Source of the DNA: Mesotaenium endlicherianum
Lineage: Eukaryota; Streptophyta; Zygnematophyceae; Zygnematales; Mesotaeniaceae
Reading direction: 5' to 3'
Assembly: GCA_009602735.1 (NCBI GenBank)
Contig: WELA01012513.1
Span: 87,988-115,196 of the forward strand
DNA: 27,209 bases
Below, in pieces: positions 1 through 9,060 of the stretch. The notes beneath the pieces are model-generated. The model was not told where the DNA came from and searched no databases. It was given only the letters and a program-made list of their open reading frames with translations. How positions within the stretch are numbered: position 1 is the first letter of the stretch; each line of letters begins with the position of its first letter. Position numbers and translations under genes: made by a program.

Positions 1-670
1 GTATCAGCAAGTAATCTTNTTATGGTATTTCCGTTAACTAGTTAAACGGCAAAGAACAATACACTAGCAGGGAATAATACTCGTAAGTCAAATGCGAGTA
101 AACTAGCATCAATGATGCAAATCAGTGAACTCATACATAAGCAAGGTTAGAAGACAGTGCGTATCAATGGCTTCTCGCCTTGGATTCAGATCTCTCTCAG
201 TAAGCTGTAGAGGAGAGTTGGCCTCGTTTCTGAACGCCGAACTCGAGGGCAATGCCTAGCATATGTACATGGAATGAGTTTAGTGTTCAACGGTCAGTGC
301 GATGGCACCGCCTACCCGGGAGTTAACCACGTTGGTAGGACCTCGGCTAACCAAATCCACCGCCATCTCCCATCATCCCGAATAGCCATCCATCATAGGG
401 ATGTCATCTGGCCATTCATCTAGCATATCGCACTTAGATGCATATCAAGGCAGTTCGCTGCTACCGAGTACGGAAGTCAGCTGGCTGTCAAAGAATGGGT
501 CAGCAAGCTGACTTATATGGACTTCAGCCTGCTGCTTCCGGCTGAGTCATTAAACTGATAATTATGTAAAGTCCAGCAGACTGACTATTAACTAAAGTTC
601 AGCAGGCTGAACTTAATTAACTATTATACTTAAATGAATATTATATCCACTAATATACTGATTCATTACA
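1..670 (-). repeat. Family C LTR, copy 1 (minus orientation, cut by window start)
   Basis: This is the reverse complement of the LTRs at 3897-4604 and 11703-12422. Shared landmarks are the CCCGGGTAGGCGGTGCCATCGCA block, the TTGACAGCCAGCTGA block and the AGCCTGCTGAAC motif. On the minus strand it begins TGTAATGAATCAG at 670; its last roughly 50 bp lie left of position 1. It keeps the 12-bp segment that the 3897 copy lacks. It interrupts the protease gene of element A in the same orientation as A. It is either a solo LTR or the 5' LTR of a family C element lying to the left; the window cannot decide. The N at 19 adds two duplicated bases relative to the other copies. Confidence 0.88.
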
Positions 671-1159
671 CCAGTGCACTTGAGGATTGGCTTTTCTTAG
701 CCATGGTCGGCCCAATATCACCTCCTGGTGACCTAACTCTGCCTGCTCCAGAACTTCCTTACTCCGGTGCCCCGCTGCTTCCACGTGAATAGCTTTCGTA
801 GGTGCACCACACTTGAGTTTCTGCCCATTCGCCAAAATTGCCCCCTTAGGCTCATAATGCTTCTGCACAGGGATTTGCCACTGTTTCACCAGCTTCTTGT
901 GCACAAAGTTTGCACTTGCGCCACTGTCGACCATACCCTTCGCCTTGTTGCCGTTGACTACTCCTTCCACGATGATAGGCTTGTCAACATCTCGTCTTTC
1001 GCTTCTCGGCAGGCTCCTGGGGATAACCTCCTTGTGAGTTCTCGTCTTTACGCCAGTAGACACCCCAGAACGACTTACTGGCGTCCTCTTTTTTCCTGCT
1101 GTTGAGGTTGCTTTGCCTTCACATGACAATCTCGAGCCAGATGCCCAAGCTTGCCACAA
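671..1159 (-). pseudogene. Element A retropepsin (aspartic protease), truncated by LTR insertion
   Basis: The frame encodes a retroviral-type aspartic protease that would mature the Gag-Pol polyprotein. The active-site motif MVDSGASANFVHKK is near the middle and the flap/C-terminal motif VILGRPWLRKANPQ is at the end, as in plant Ty3/gypsy proteases. The domain is almost complete; coding sequence ends at the Trp just before TGTAATGAATCAG of the LTR, after which translation runs into LTR sequence and stops. No ATG starts the domain. It lies in the -1 frame relative to the preceding zinc-knuckle frame, which fits a Gag-Pol frameshift or a simple indel. RT should follow to the left of the window. 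Confidence 0.8.
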
Positions 1160-2049
1160 TTATAGCAGGGTCCTCTCGGCTTGTAATTCTATTGCCTGCG
1201 CTGGTTCTGAACAAGTCCCAACTCCATAGGTACTGGACCTTGAACACTCGTGCTTGGCGCTTGAGATCGAAAGTGTCAATATCCTCCAAAGTTGTGGCTG
1301 CCCCACTGCCTCTGACTATACTCCACAGCGTCGACCCTCGTTGCCAATGCCATCATTTCTCCAAGACTGGTAGGGTCCTTGAGCGCCACTTTCTTGGCCA
1401 CAGTTGGCTTGAGTCCCCTCTTGAACTTGTCCATCATTTCCGACTCGTGCATGGATGGACATTCAAGTACCAGCTCGTTGAAGCGCGATACATACTCTTG
1501 AACGCTTGCTCGTTGACGAAGGCGCACCAATAGATCTCGAGCGGTAGCCTCGGGCGCAATAGGTTGAAATTGCCTCTTCAAGCCTTCAAATAGTTCATCA
1601 ACAGTAGCAGGAACTCCAGACAGCTGCTCTTCTCGTTCATACCAAGCTCCAGCACTCTTCTGCAGCAAAGTTATGATAAAGGTGACTTGCCTGTCGGGCG
1701 TGAGCGCAGAATACTCCATAAACTTCTTCACTACAAAAATCCATTGATGAATAGGCGACGATCCACGCTCTCCAGTATACACTTCAGGCTTAGGTGCAAG
1801 CACTCCCGATGCGAGTGGAATAACTGGTTGCACCACTGGGTTAACATAAATTGGTGGTACAACAGGTGCAGGTGCCGAACTCGTCGAAGCGGCGTTCCCA
1901 ACAACAACTCGCACCATCCTCTCCACCTCCGCGCGCATATTTTGTTGAAATTGGACGTAGACATCTCCTCCAATTGCGTTCGCCATTTGCCTCAACATTG
2001 CCTGCATCTCTTGTTGCTCCCTTGACAAAGATGGTGGCGTCTGCTTCAC
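1075..2049 (-). pseudogene. gag: Element A gag (capsid plus CCHC zinc knuckle), two internal stops
   Basis: This is a Ty3/gypsy capsid/nucleocapsid gene. The N-terminal half is Gln/Met-rich and amphipathic. The retrotransposon-gag domain follows: PEVYTGERGSSPIHQWIF, then a GAWYE block, then SVQEYVSRFNELVL and FKRGLKPTVAKKV. After a TGA at 1276-1278 the same frame continues, with another stop (TAG, 1189-1191), to a perfect nucleocapsid knuckle CYNCGKLGHLARDC at 1126-1167 and ends at TAA 1075-1077. The frame is open upstream of 2049 towards the primer site but has no in-frame ATG there. The ATGs in the leader belong to another frame and stop after a few codons, a further sign of decay. Confidence 0.8.
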
Positions 2050-2122
2050 GCGCTCAACATGCTCAACATGTTCGCCTGCTCCAATTGCCGACTGCGAATC
2101 TATATTATAATATGCAAACCTC

Positions 2123-2134
2123 GCTCCGATACCA
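2123..2134 (-). other. Element A primer-binding site (initiator-tRNA-Met type)
   Basis: The minus-strand 12-mer TGGTATCGGAGC lies two bases after the LTR terminus (CA, plus 2137-2138). It matches the plant initiator tRNA-Met primer site except for one base (A to G at position 8). The same variant is found in elements B and C. Confidence 0.8.
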
Positions 2135-2136
2135 CA

Positions 2137-2766
2137 TGAAAGGGGCAGAGTGCCCTAGTAGAAGCGTAGTGACTCACGAGGAAAAGAACTAGTTGTAATC
2201 ATACTAAAGAGTGCAGCGGCATATCACTAAGAAAGCTTAAGAAGATTACTCAACATGTTGAGTAGCAAGAAACTGCTCACAAATGATGTAGGATGAAAGG
2301 CCTTGTCATTACAAACCCGTAGAAATTTACAGAAGTGAAAACTGATAAGAAATGAAGTAGTTATGTCTATTTATAGTTTTCTACGACGGCCGCTCGCCCC
2401 TAGGCGGGAGGGCCGCTTAGCAACGGATTTTCCGAAGTGTTTATCAAATTGTCCTTTCCAGAATATTCGTGAGAAAGCCAGATTATTCTCATCTGACGTG
2501 TCGGGCCGATTTGACGTCCACATGCATGCATCGAAATATCTAAAATATACTAACTTAGACGCGCTAGGCTAATCCGAAACTTCTAGGTAAATCGACCTAG
2601 TCGGCACTCCGCGTCAGCCGAACTTACGTGAAGGTTCGAATTCACTCTAACGGGCCAGATGGCTCGACGCCGTCGGTCAATCCAACGGTTGCGCTCACCG
2701 CAAATTAAGGACAGTCGTCAACCGACCTCAAAACTAATTAAGCTTTGGAAATCCATAACTCTCTCA
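2137..2766 (-). repeat. Element A 5' LTR (outer edge approximate)
   Basis: On the minus strand the LTR ends in CCTTTCA directly before the primer site. A TATA box (CTATAAATAGAC on the minus strand) at about 2366-2377 places U3 to its right and R-U5 to its left. A GC-rich imperfect inverted repeat (about 2390-2415) sits just upstream of the TATA box. The U3 edge is not defined. A reasonable candidate is the CTCTCTCA at 2759-2766, which would read TGAGAGAG on the minus strand, but without a second LTR this is a guess. Confidence 0.55.
2366..2377 (-). promoter_or_regulatory. TATA box of element A LTR
   Basis: CTATAAATAGAC on the minus strand, about 240 bp from the LTR 3' end and upstream of R-U5. 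This is the expected position for the retrotransposon promoter. Confidence 0.5.
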
Positions 2767-2826
2767 ATACTGAACCAAATTCGATGAACTTTATATCAAA
2801 ATGTCCACAAAATTACACTCTACACT

Positions 2827-3079
2827 TTGATGCAATCACAACATACTTTTAAGGAACTCAAAAATGCACTTTGTAAACCTATGACCTTACACCTGTTCAG
2901 TCCAGAGATCTGGAAATATCAAGCCACTATGCACTGGTTGAAGACGGGAGTCCACATGGAGGGATTATCTGTGAAAGAGAAGGACCAGGTGAGCCATCGA
3001 GCTAAAAAGTTTTGCTGGAAACGCGATAACCTCTTCAAGATTGAAAAAATTGATCAAGAGAAGTGGACACTAACTATGG
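2827..3079 (+). pseudogene. Possible retroelement pol scrap (pre-integrase region)
   Basis: This open frame of about 84 codons has a segment (GLSVKEKDQVSHRAKKFCWK, then RDNLFKI) that resembles the linker before the HHCC zinc finger of gypsy integrases, where a charged helix precedes a short strand of the FLKDGKLYR type. The first part (FKELKNALC) resembles the connection region of RT. No catalytic motif is present. Element B's LTR starts immediately after it at 3080, so it may be the remnant into which B inserted. The frame is short and the resemblance is by eye only, so a chance ORF remains possible. Confidence 0.33.
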
Positions 3080-3582
3080 TGTAGTGATTTGAGTTATAAT
3101 ATATTAGTTTGCATATTTGTTTTTGCTTTTGAAGATATTTGGAGTAGTATTGTGTGGCGTCAAGTGTGAATGGATACTCTAGTGACTTGGTTCATGTCTT
3201 TTGAACCTTCTAAGGCATTTTTGAAGTTAGAGGAAGGACCTAGAAGAACTCCATGTGGCAAAAGTCAAATGTGCCATTTTTAGGTCAAAAGGACATGTGT
3301 ACATTATTCTAGAAAGAGGTAGCAAGTTTTGGGATGTGTTGGGTGCCAACATATCAACATGCACCTTCCTACAAATTACTTATGTAGCAAGTATATAAAC
3401 AAGAGCTAGAACATAGAAAGACATTCCAAAATCACTCTTGTACTTGCCAAAATCCAGAAATATATTAACTTTTGAGAAGCCATCTCTCTTTTAAGAAGCT
3501 ACCACTTGTGTTCAAAGATCCTTGTCTTGAATAGATAAAGTATTATATTTCACTAAGTACTTTATCTATCTGTTTCACTACA
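3080..3582 (+). repeat. Element B 5' LTR (503 bp)
   Basis: The LTR is bounded by a perfect 7-bp terminal inverted repeat, TGTAGTG at 3080-3086 and CACTACA at 3576-3582, and is followed one base later by a primer-binding site. A TATA box (TATATAAA, 3392-3399) puts the transcription start near 3425. The five bases before it (TATGG) are the expected target-duplication half. The matching 3' LTR is absent from the window because the element is truncated near 15056. Confidence 0.85.
3392..3399 (+). promoter_or_regulatory. TATA box in element B LTR
   Basis: TATATAAA, about 190 bp before the LTR end. It marks the U3/R part of the element promoter. Confidence 0.6.
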
Positions 3583-3583
3583 A

Positions 3584-3595
3584 CGGTATCGGAGC
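3584..3595 (+). other. Element B primer-binding site (initiator-tRNA-Met type)
   Basis: CGGTATCGGAGC lies one base after the LTR terminus. It matches the primer sites of elements A and C at 11 of 12 positions; the first base is C instead of T. Confidence 0.75.
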
Positions 3596-3619
3596 TAGGC
3601 ACTTTGGTAGCACAAGAAG

Positions 3620-3896
3620 ATGGCCGATCCTCAAGACCAACAGCAAGCTTTCGAAGGAAGCACTTCATCTTCAAGAGACCCTCCTCCAGCGCCGATGGGA
3701 GAGTCCACTCAAGAAAATCTGCAACAACAAGAAGCACCACAAGGAGGAGCACCGTCACATCCCGTGGCAGCCGCTATAGCAAAGTTGACCCCACCACAAG
3801 GAATTTCCGCAAATGAGTGGGCAGCCTTCCTAATGATCGTCCACAACCAAGTGGGCTTGGCCACCTATGAAGCAACCGTGCAAGCGTCAAGAGAAG
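3620..3896 (+). pseudogene. gag: Element B gag, N-terminal part, interrupted by element C
   Basis: The frame starts at an ATG 24 bp after the primer site and runs 92 codons before element C begins at 3897. The product is Gln/Pro/Ser-rich with a short predicted helix (NEWAAFLMIVHNQVGLATYE), typical of the disordered N-terminus of plant gypsy Gag. The remaining Gag is at 12427-13325. If 3897-12426 is treated as the insertion plus one target copy, the reading frame passes from codon 93 into the distal part with no shift and no stop. Confidence 0.82.
3892..3896 (+). repeat. Target-site duplication of element C, left copy
   Basis: AGAAG directly before the LTR start. The right partner is AAAAG at 12422-12426 (one mismatch; the first A overlaps the LTR terminus, so a 4-bp GAAG/AAAG reading is equally possible). 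The match is supported by the frame continuity of the interrupted gag gene. Confidence 0.65.
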
Positions 3897-4604
3897 TGTA
3901 ATAAATCAGTATATTGGTAGAAATAATATTTAATTAAATATAATAGTTAATTATATTCAGCCTGCTGAACCATATCCAGTATTGAGTCTGCTGGACTTTA
4001 TATAATAACCAGTTTAATGACTCAGCCGGGAGCAGCAAGCTGTAGTCGACTTAAGTGAGCTTGCTGACACATTCTTTGACAGCCAGCTGATTTCCGTACT
4101 CGGTAGCAGCGAACTGCCTAAATATGCATCTAAGTGTGGTGTGCTAGATGACATCCCTAGGATGGATGGCGATTCGGGATGATGGGAGATGGCGGTGGAT
4201 TTGGTTAACCGAGGTCCTACCAACGTGGTTAACTCCCGGGTAGGCGGTGCCATCGCACTTGCCGTTGAACAGTAAACTCATTCCATGTACATATGCTAGG
4301 ATTGCTCTCGAGTTCGGCATTCGGAAACGAGGCCAACTCTCTTGTACAGCTTACTGAGAGAGATTTGAATCCAAGGCGAGAAGCCATTGATACGCTCACT
4401 GTTTTCTAACCTTGCTTATGTATGAGTTTACTGATTGCATTATTGATGCTAGTTTACTCGCATTTGACTTACGAGTATTGTTCACTGCTAGTGTGTTGTC
4501 CTTTGCTGTTTAACCAATTAACAGAAAATACCATAAAGATTACTTGCTGATATAAAGATCTTCATTAATTGTTAATCGCCTAATTGGTAAGTCGATTCAT
4601 TTTA
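3897..4604 (+). repeat. Element C 5' LTR
   Basis: It begins TGTAATAAATCAG and ends GATTCATTTTA, one base before the primer site. It is collinear with 11703-12422. Compared with the 3' LTR and with copy 1 it lacks 12 bp where the others have a second AGATGA direct repeat (near 4147), which indicates a deletion between direct repeats in this copy. Confidence 0.9.
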
Positions 4605-4605
4605 G

Positions 4606-4617
4606 TGGTATCGGAGC
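4606..4617 (+). other. Element C primer-binding site (initiator-tRNA-Met type)
   Basis: TGGTATCGGAGC, one base after the LTR end. It is identical to the element A site and differs at one base from the site usual in land-plant retrotransposons. Confidence 0.82.
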
Positions 4618-4638
4618 AGTTATCACAGTCTTCTTTGT

Positions 4639-4647
4639 ATGGTAAGA
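4639..4647 (+). promoter_or_regulatory. Candidate splice donor in element C leader
   Basis: ATG|GTAAGA fits the 5' splice-site consensus at -1 and +1 to +5. It lies between the primer site and the gag ATG (4677), where retroviruses place the donor for subgenomic mRNA. An acceptor directly before ORF3 (9901) would be its natural partner, removing gag-pol (4642-9901). The ATG of the donor also starts a 29-codon upstream frame that overlaps the gag start, so splicing would change the leader. No transcript evidence is available here. Confidence 0.4.
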
Positions 4648-4676
4648 CAAGGTCTCAAACTAGCAACTCTTGAGAC

Positions 4677-6116
4677 ATGGAGAACCAGGATAAAGAGGAT
4701 GTCAAAAACCAGGCAGAAAGCCATGTAGCGGGAACTCGTACCTATTCTGAAGCAGTGGCAGACACTGCAGCTAGAGAGGCTGCAGATGAGGCAGCTGCTA
4801 TTGCCGCAGTCGCAGCACAGCAAGCTGAGGAGGAGAGAGCTAGATTAGAAGCTGAACAATTAGCCAATTCCGCTGAAGATACAAAAAGGAGGGAAGGACA
4901 GCCGGCTGACGAGCGCACTGTTGAAGAACTTATGGCATCAAGGGCCAATGTTCTGAACCCACCTCCTGCTGTACAACTCAATGTGCCCCTAGGTCAAATA
5001 CGTGACCTACTGAATGTGGCAGGAATTGCTGCTGCAGGAGGGAGAGGGACTGTTGAGGACACTAGTCAGCGAGTAGATGCCGCTGCTGCTGCTGCATTTG
5101 CTAGACTCCCACCCCAGAGTGTAGACTTGGGAGCATTGTTTGTTCAAATGCACTCGCAAATGGCAACCATGTATCAGTCCTAACAGGAGGACAAAAGAAT
5201 CATAATGTCTATACTGCGAGACAGAGACCAACTGGGTTCTTAAACCACTGGTGGTGGTGGCAGAGGGCCTAGTAAGCCCAAGCCGAAACCTCCCCAGGAC
5301 TATGATCCTGAGGGAAACAGAAAATATTACCTGATCAAGTTTCTCGCGGATGTTGAGCAGTGGCTGGAGAACTACCCAGAATTGCAAGATTACGAGAAGG
5401 TCAAGCACACCGGTGCGCTACTGAAAGGCAGTGCCGCAGACTGGTGGTTTTATTGGAAAGGAGAGCGTAAGGCTCGGCAACTCGGTGACCCCACGTGGGT
5501 AGAGTTTGTTGAGAAGTTGCATGAGAAGTTTGATGTCATCAACCAGCAGGAGAAAGCTATCTATGCGATGATCTCCCTGACACTGAAGCAGACCACTTCA
5601 GTTGCTGAGTTTGCTCAAAAGTTCCAAGAGAACATGATGAAGCAGCCTGATTTGCCAGAACGGTATAGGATAGCATACTTCAGGTATGGCTTGAAATCCG
5701 AGGTCTCTGGTCATTTTGCTGAGAAAAAGTATGAGAAACTGGCTGACTTGATCCAGGATGCTGACGCCTGGGATCAGCAGCAGTTCAATCACAAGCGCCA
5801 GAGTAACGCTTTGGTGTCTAAGATTGTCAAAAAGCCCCACGGTTCCTACAATGCAGTTGAAGGAGACCAGGCTGAGGATAATCAAGGTGATGAATATGAG
5901 TATGAGTACAATGCTATACAGTCTAGAGGTAGAGGTGGTTTCTCTCGAGGCGGCTATGGAAGAGGTGGTGGTAGGACTAAGCCAAGACCAGCCTCATCAA
6001 AATTCACTTGCTACCATTGTCAGCAGCTGGGCCACTACAGAGAACAGTGTCCAATCCAGCACCTTTCGAAGGTCGAGAGAAAAGACCAGCCTTTAAAAGA
6101 CAGCAACAGTCAGTAA
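4677..6116 (+). pseudogene. gag: Element C gag (two in-frame stops)
   Basis: This is a single reading frame with TAA at 5181-5183 and at 5241-5243. The N-terminal 168 residues are Ala/Glu-rich, with helices predicted to form a coiled coil. The capsid domain follows the second stop: a DVEQWLENYPE block, GSAADWWFYWKG, FVEKLHEKFDVINQQEKA and VAEFAQKFQENMM, the usual retrotransposon-gag landmarks. An RG-rich stretch (about 5926-5990) and a CCHC knuckle CYHCQQLGHYREQC (6009-6050) form the nucleocapsid. It overlaps the protease frame by 109 nt, and the shift signal at 6092 lies 42 nt after the knuckle. The start is the first ATG in frame after the primer site. Confidence 0.85.
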
Positions 6117-6133
6117 GCCAGTCTACTGACTGT
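6092..6133 (+). promoter_or_regulatory. -1 programmed ribosomal frameshift signal (gag to pol)
   Basis: The heptamer T TTA AAA (6092-6098) is in exact phase: TTA and AAA are consecutive gag codons. A 7-nt spacer follows, then a perfect 10-bp stem (6106-6115 with 6124-6133) closing an 8-nt loop. The gag stop TAA (6114-6116) is in the stem and loop. A -1 slip places ribosomes in the frame that is open through protease. A second perfect 6-bp hairpin (6148-6163) lies downstream. All three parts of a eukaryotic -1 shift signal are present with standard geometry. Confidence 0.8.
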
Positions 6134-7033
6134 GAGGATGCTAGAGATAGTGAGTCGTCACTAGCTGCCCTCGTAGCAGGTATTATGGGTCCTGCTGAAC
6201 TGGATTCACTATGCATGCCTGACAACCGGATAAAGGAGACCGTCAGCAATATAGACATCCAGAGAGTGCACACTCTGGATGCTCCTGTTCCACTTGATGT
6301 CCAACATTTCTTTGCTACGTCAGGAGAACAATGCGAAAGTCAGGAAAAGACAGTCCCCCCTATCCTACTGCATTGCATGATTGCAGGTAGGAAGGTGAGG
6401 GCATATGTTGACGGAGGGGCGTCACATACTTTTATTCCTAAGGACTTAGTTAAGCGGCTAAGGGTGCCTACTGTCACCCAAGGGAATAGAAAGATATTCC
6501 TTGGAGATGCCTCAAGTATCCCGGGAGGAGTTATAACCAAGCCTATTGAGGTCCAGTTAGGTTCTGGCATTGCAATTCTAACTGAAACGCTTACATTTGA
6601 GATACTCAACACTGGCTTTTATGATCTCGTGCTAGGCAGGTCCTGGCTTCATAGACATCAAGCTGAAGTGTGTTGGAGCAGAGGTAGAGTTAAAGTGAGA
6701 GGAGCCAGTGATGGGCAGACTGACTTGGCACCCACCAGTGCTCTTCCTCTTGTCCTGTGTGGATGGCAAATGAAGGAAAAGAAGAGGCTTCCAGAAGGAT
6801 GCAAGTTGCTGAATGCAATGGAGTTCGTCAAAAGCTGGAACCAGAAGGAAGACAGAATGTTCTATCTGCTGCTAAGAGAGGTACCTCCTCAACCTGAAGA
6901 AGTGGTGGAGAAAAAGGTAAGCCCTCCGGAGCACCCTACTGCTGCAAAAATTGTTGCTCAGTACACGGATGTATTTAGTATGCCTCGAGGACTACCCCCT
7001 AAGCGGGAAGTAGATCATAGGATTGATTTATAA
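6098..7033 (+). pseudogene. Element C protease region of pol
   Basis: After the -1 slip this frame reads through a poorly conserved spacer and then a retropepsin domain. The active-site region is YVDGGASHTFIPKDL (about 6408-6452) and the C-terminal motif is YDLVLGRSWLHRHQAEVCW. The canonical Asp-Ser/Thr-Gly is here Asp-Gly-Gly, which would weaken catalysis or is decay. The domain is followed by the RT N-terminus (VFSMPRGLPPKREVDHRIDL) and a TAA at 7031-7033, where relatives have Glu; RT continues in the same frame. Confidence 0.83.
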
Positions 7034-8315
7034 CCTGGGAGTCCGCCACCTTGGCAACGCACTTATGGCTTATCTTATGTGGAGAGCGAGGAGTTGAAAA
7101 CACAGATTGCAGAGCTTGAGGAAAATGGTTATATTTCCCCCAGTAAATCACCTTACGGCGCACCCATCCTATTTGTTAAGAAAAAGGATGGCAGTATGCG
7201 GATGTGTGTGGATTACAGAGCCCTGAACAGAATTACAGTAAAGAACAAGTATGCTTTACCCAGAATCAAGGACTTGCTTGATACATTGTCTAATGCTAAG
7301 GTGTTCAGTAAGATAGATCTCAAGAGTGGTTATCATCAAATCAAAATTGCTGAGGGGGATGAACACAAGACTGCCATTCGTACACGTTATGGACACTATG
7401 AGTTCAAGATGATGCCATTTGGACTGACTAATGCTCCTGCGACCTTCATGGGTGCTATGAATGACATTTTCAGACCTTATTTGGATAAATTTGTGCAAGT
7501 TTTCCTGGATGATATTTTAATTTGCTCTAAAGTTGAAGCTNGCTCTAAAGTTGAAGCTCGGCACGCTGAACACTTGAAGATAGTCATGGACACTCTGAGA
7601 AGAAATCACTTATATGCTAAAATGAGCAAGTGTGATTTCTTTAAGGAAAGTATTGAATTCTTAGGCCACGTTGTCAGTAAAGAAGGCATCAGTGTGGATC
7701 CTAAGAAAGTCCAGACCATAAGGGACTGGCCAGTACCACAGTGTGTCTCTGAAGTTAGATTCTTCCTCGGGTTGGCTAACTACTACAAGAGATTTATTGT
7801 GAATTATTCCACAAAGGCCAGTAAACTGACTGACCTTACTAAGAAAGACATAGGGTATGTGTGGGGGGAAGAGCAGCAGGCTGCCTTCCAGACCCTTCAA
7901 GATGCCCTTTGTTCTGCCCCAGTGCTAGCCATGTATGACCCCAACAAACCGGTGCAGGTGGTTACTGATGCCTCTGACTTTGCCATGGGTGCTATTTTGT
8001 TGCAGCCTGCTGACAAAACCACAAAGGATGGTAAGGTACGGCAGGAGTGGCATCCTGCGTTGTACGAGTCTATGAAATTTAATCCACCAGAGATTAATTA
8101 CTCAGTGCATGATAAAGAGCTGCTAGCTATCATTCATGTGCTCAAACAGTGGAGAGCATACTTACGTGGTAAAGCTTTTAAGGTGATTACATATCATCTA
8201 NTATCATGTAGCTCTGACTCACTTTCAGTATAAGTCCAAGCTGTTGAGGAGGGAGAACCGCTGGAGCCAAATGCTAGAGCAATTTCAAGTCTAGATCGAC
8301 TACAAACCAGGGAAG
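7034..8315 (+). pseudogene. Element C reverse transcriptase and RNase H
   Basis: The frame continues from protease. RT motifs in order: a fingers block with [19 protein letters not shown], a palm with [28 protein letters not shown], the catalytic box VFLDDILIC (about 7499-7525), then FLGHVVSKEGISVDPKK and FFLGLANYYKRFI. RNase H follows: TDASDFAMGAIL (first Asp) and HDKELLAIIHVLKQWRAYL (Glu). The usual third Asp of the TDH motif is Tyr (ITYH), though that codon touches an N. Two N positions (7541, 8201) carry short duplications; the second also shifts the frame. A TAG at 8292-8294 is a genuine in-frame stop after the shift. Confidence 0.9.
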
Positions 8316-9060
8316 TTGAATCCTGCTGATGCACTCTCTAGGAGAACTGACTTGCAAGAAAGGAACTTTAGTCAGCATGCTGTAGATAGAGTCCTGTGTG
8401 CACTCACTTTACTAAAGGTGAAAAAGTCATTCCTTGAACAACTTAGGAAAGCCTACCTTTCTGACCCAACATTTGAGCCCAGCCCCACTACTGGTGTGTG
8501 TCGTGCTACTGCACTCGGGTATAAGCTTAAGAGAGGAGTCTGGGTGACTGAAACCACTTCAGGCAGGCTGAAGCTGGTCATTCCTAATAACTTGGAAAAG
8601 AGGTCCCTTCTATTGAGTCAAGCACATGACAGTTTGCTGGGTGGGCATTTGGGGCAGGCCAAAACTGTTGACAAACTGGCAAAACATTATCATTGGGAGG
8701 GATTACCTCGGGAGGTCTTGAAATACGTTAAGTCCTGTGACCAGTGTCAAAAGAATAAGTCTAGGCACACACCACCGGGGGGCCTCCTACAACCGCTGCC
8801 CATCCTTGCTGGCCGCTGGGAAACAGTATCCATGGACTGGGTGGTCACACTGCCACGAACTGCCAATGGGCATGATTTGATACTGGTAGTCGTGGATAAA
8901 CTGACAAAAATGGTCATTTTCATCCCCACAACTGTCAAAGTAACTGCACTCGAAACAGCGAGACAGTTCTACAACCATGTAGTATGCCAACATGAGCTAC
9001 CCTCTAATATAATCTCAGACAGATACTGGAAATTAACCTCTAAGTTTCTGGAGGGCTTTA
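8316..9060 (+). pseudogene. Element C integrase, lacking the third catalytic residue
   Basis: It begins within the RNase H to integrase linker (NPADALSRR). The HHCC zinc finger is intact: AHDSLLGGHLGQ then CDQCQKN. The core starts well, with SMDWVVTLP (first Asp) and LPSNIISDR (second Asp). It then shifts frame near 9046-9050 by one extra base. The +1 frame continues for the expected helix (MELMGVRQLLST) and jumps at about 9097 straight into the post-core tail (KKKLGSVWVGPYSV). The segment that carries the catalytic Glu (normally after HPQTDGQTER) is deleted, so this integrase cannot be active. Confidence 0.82.

Larger units (their letters stand above)
671..2766 (-). mobile_element. Element A: Ty3/gypsy-like LTR retrotransposon, 5' part (LTR, PBS, gag, protease)
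   Basis: Read on the minus strand, the order is LTR (about 2766 to 2137), primer-binding site (2134-2123), gag with a CCHC knuckle, then an aspartic protease that stops where the family C LTR begins at 670. The rest of pol and the 3' LTR would lie left of the window. Gag has two in-frame stops and the protease is in the -1 frame relative to gag, so the copy is degraded. The right-hand LTR edge (about 2766) is an estimate, because no partner LTR is visible to define it. Confidence 0.72.

Noticed and set aside
7524..7558. Tandem duplication in the RT catalytic region
   Set aside because: The repeat copies flank an N exactly and look like an unmerged contig overlap.
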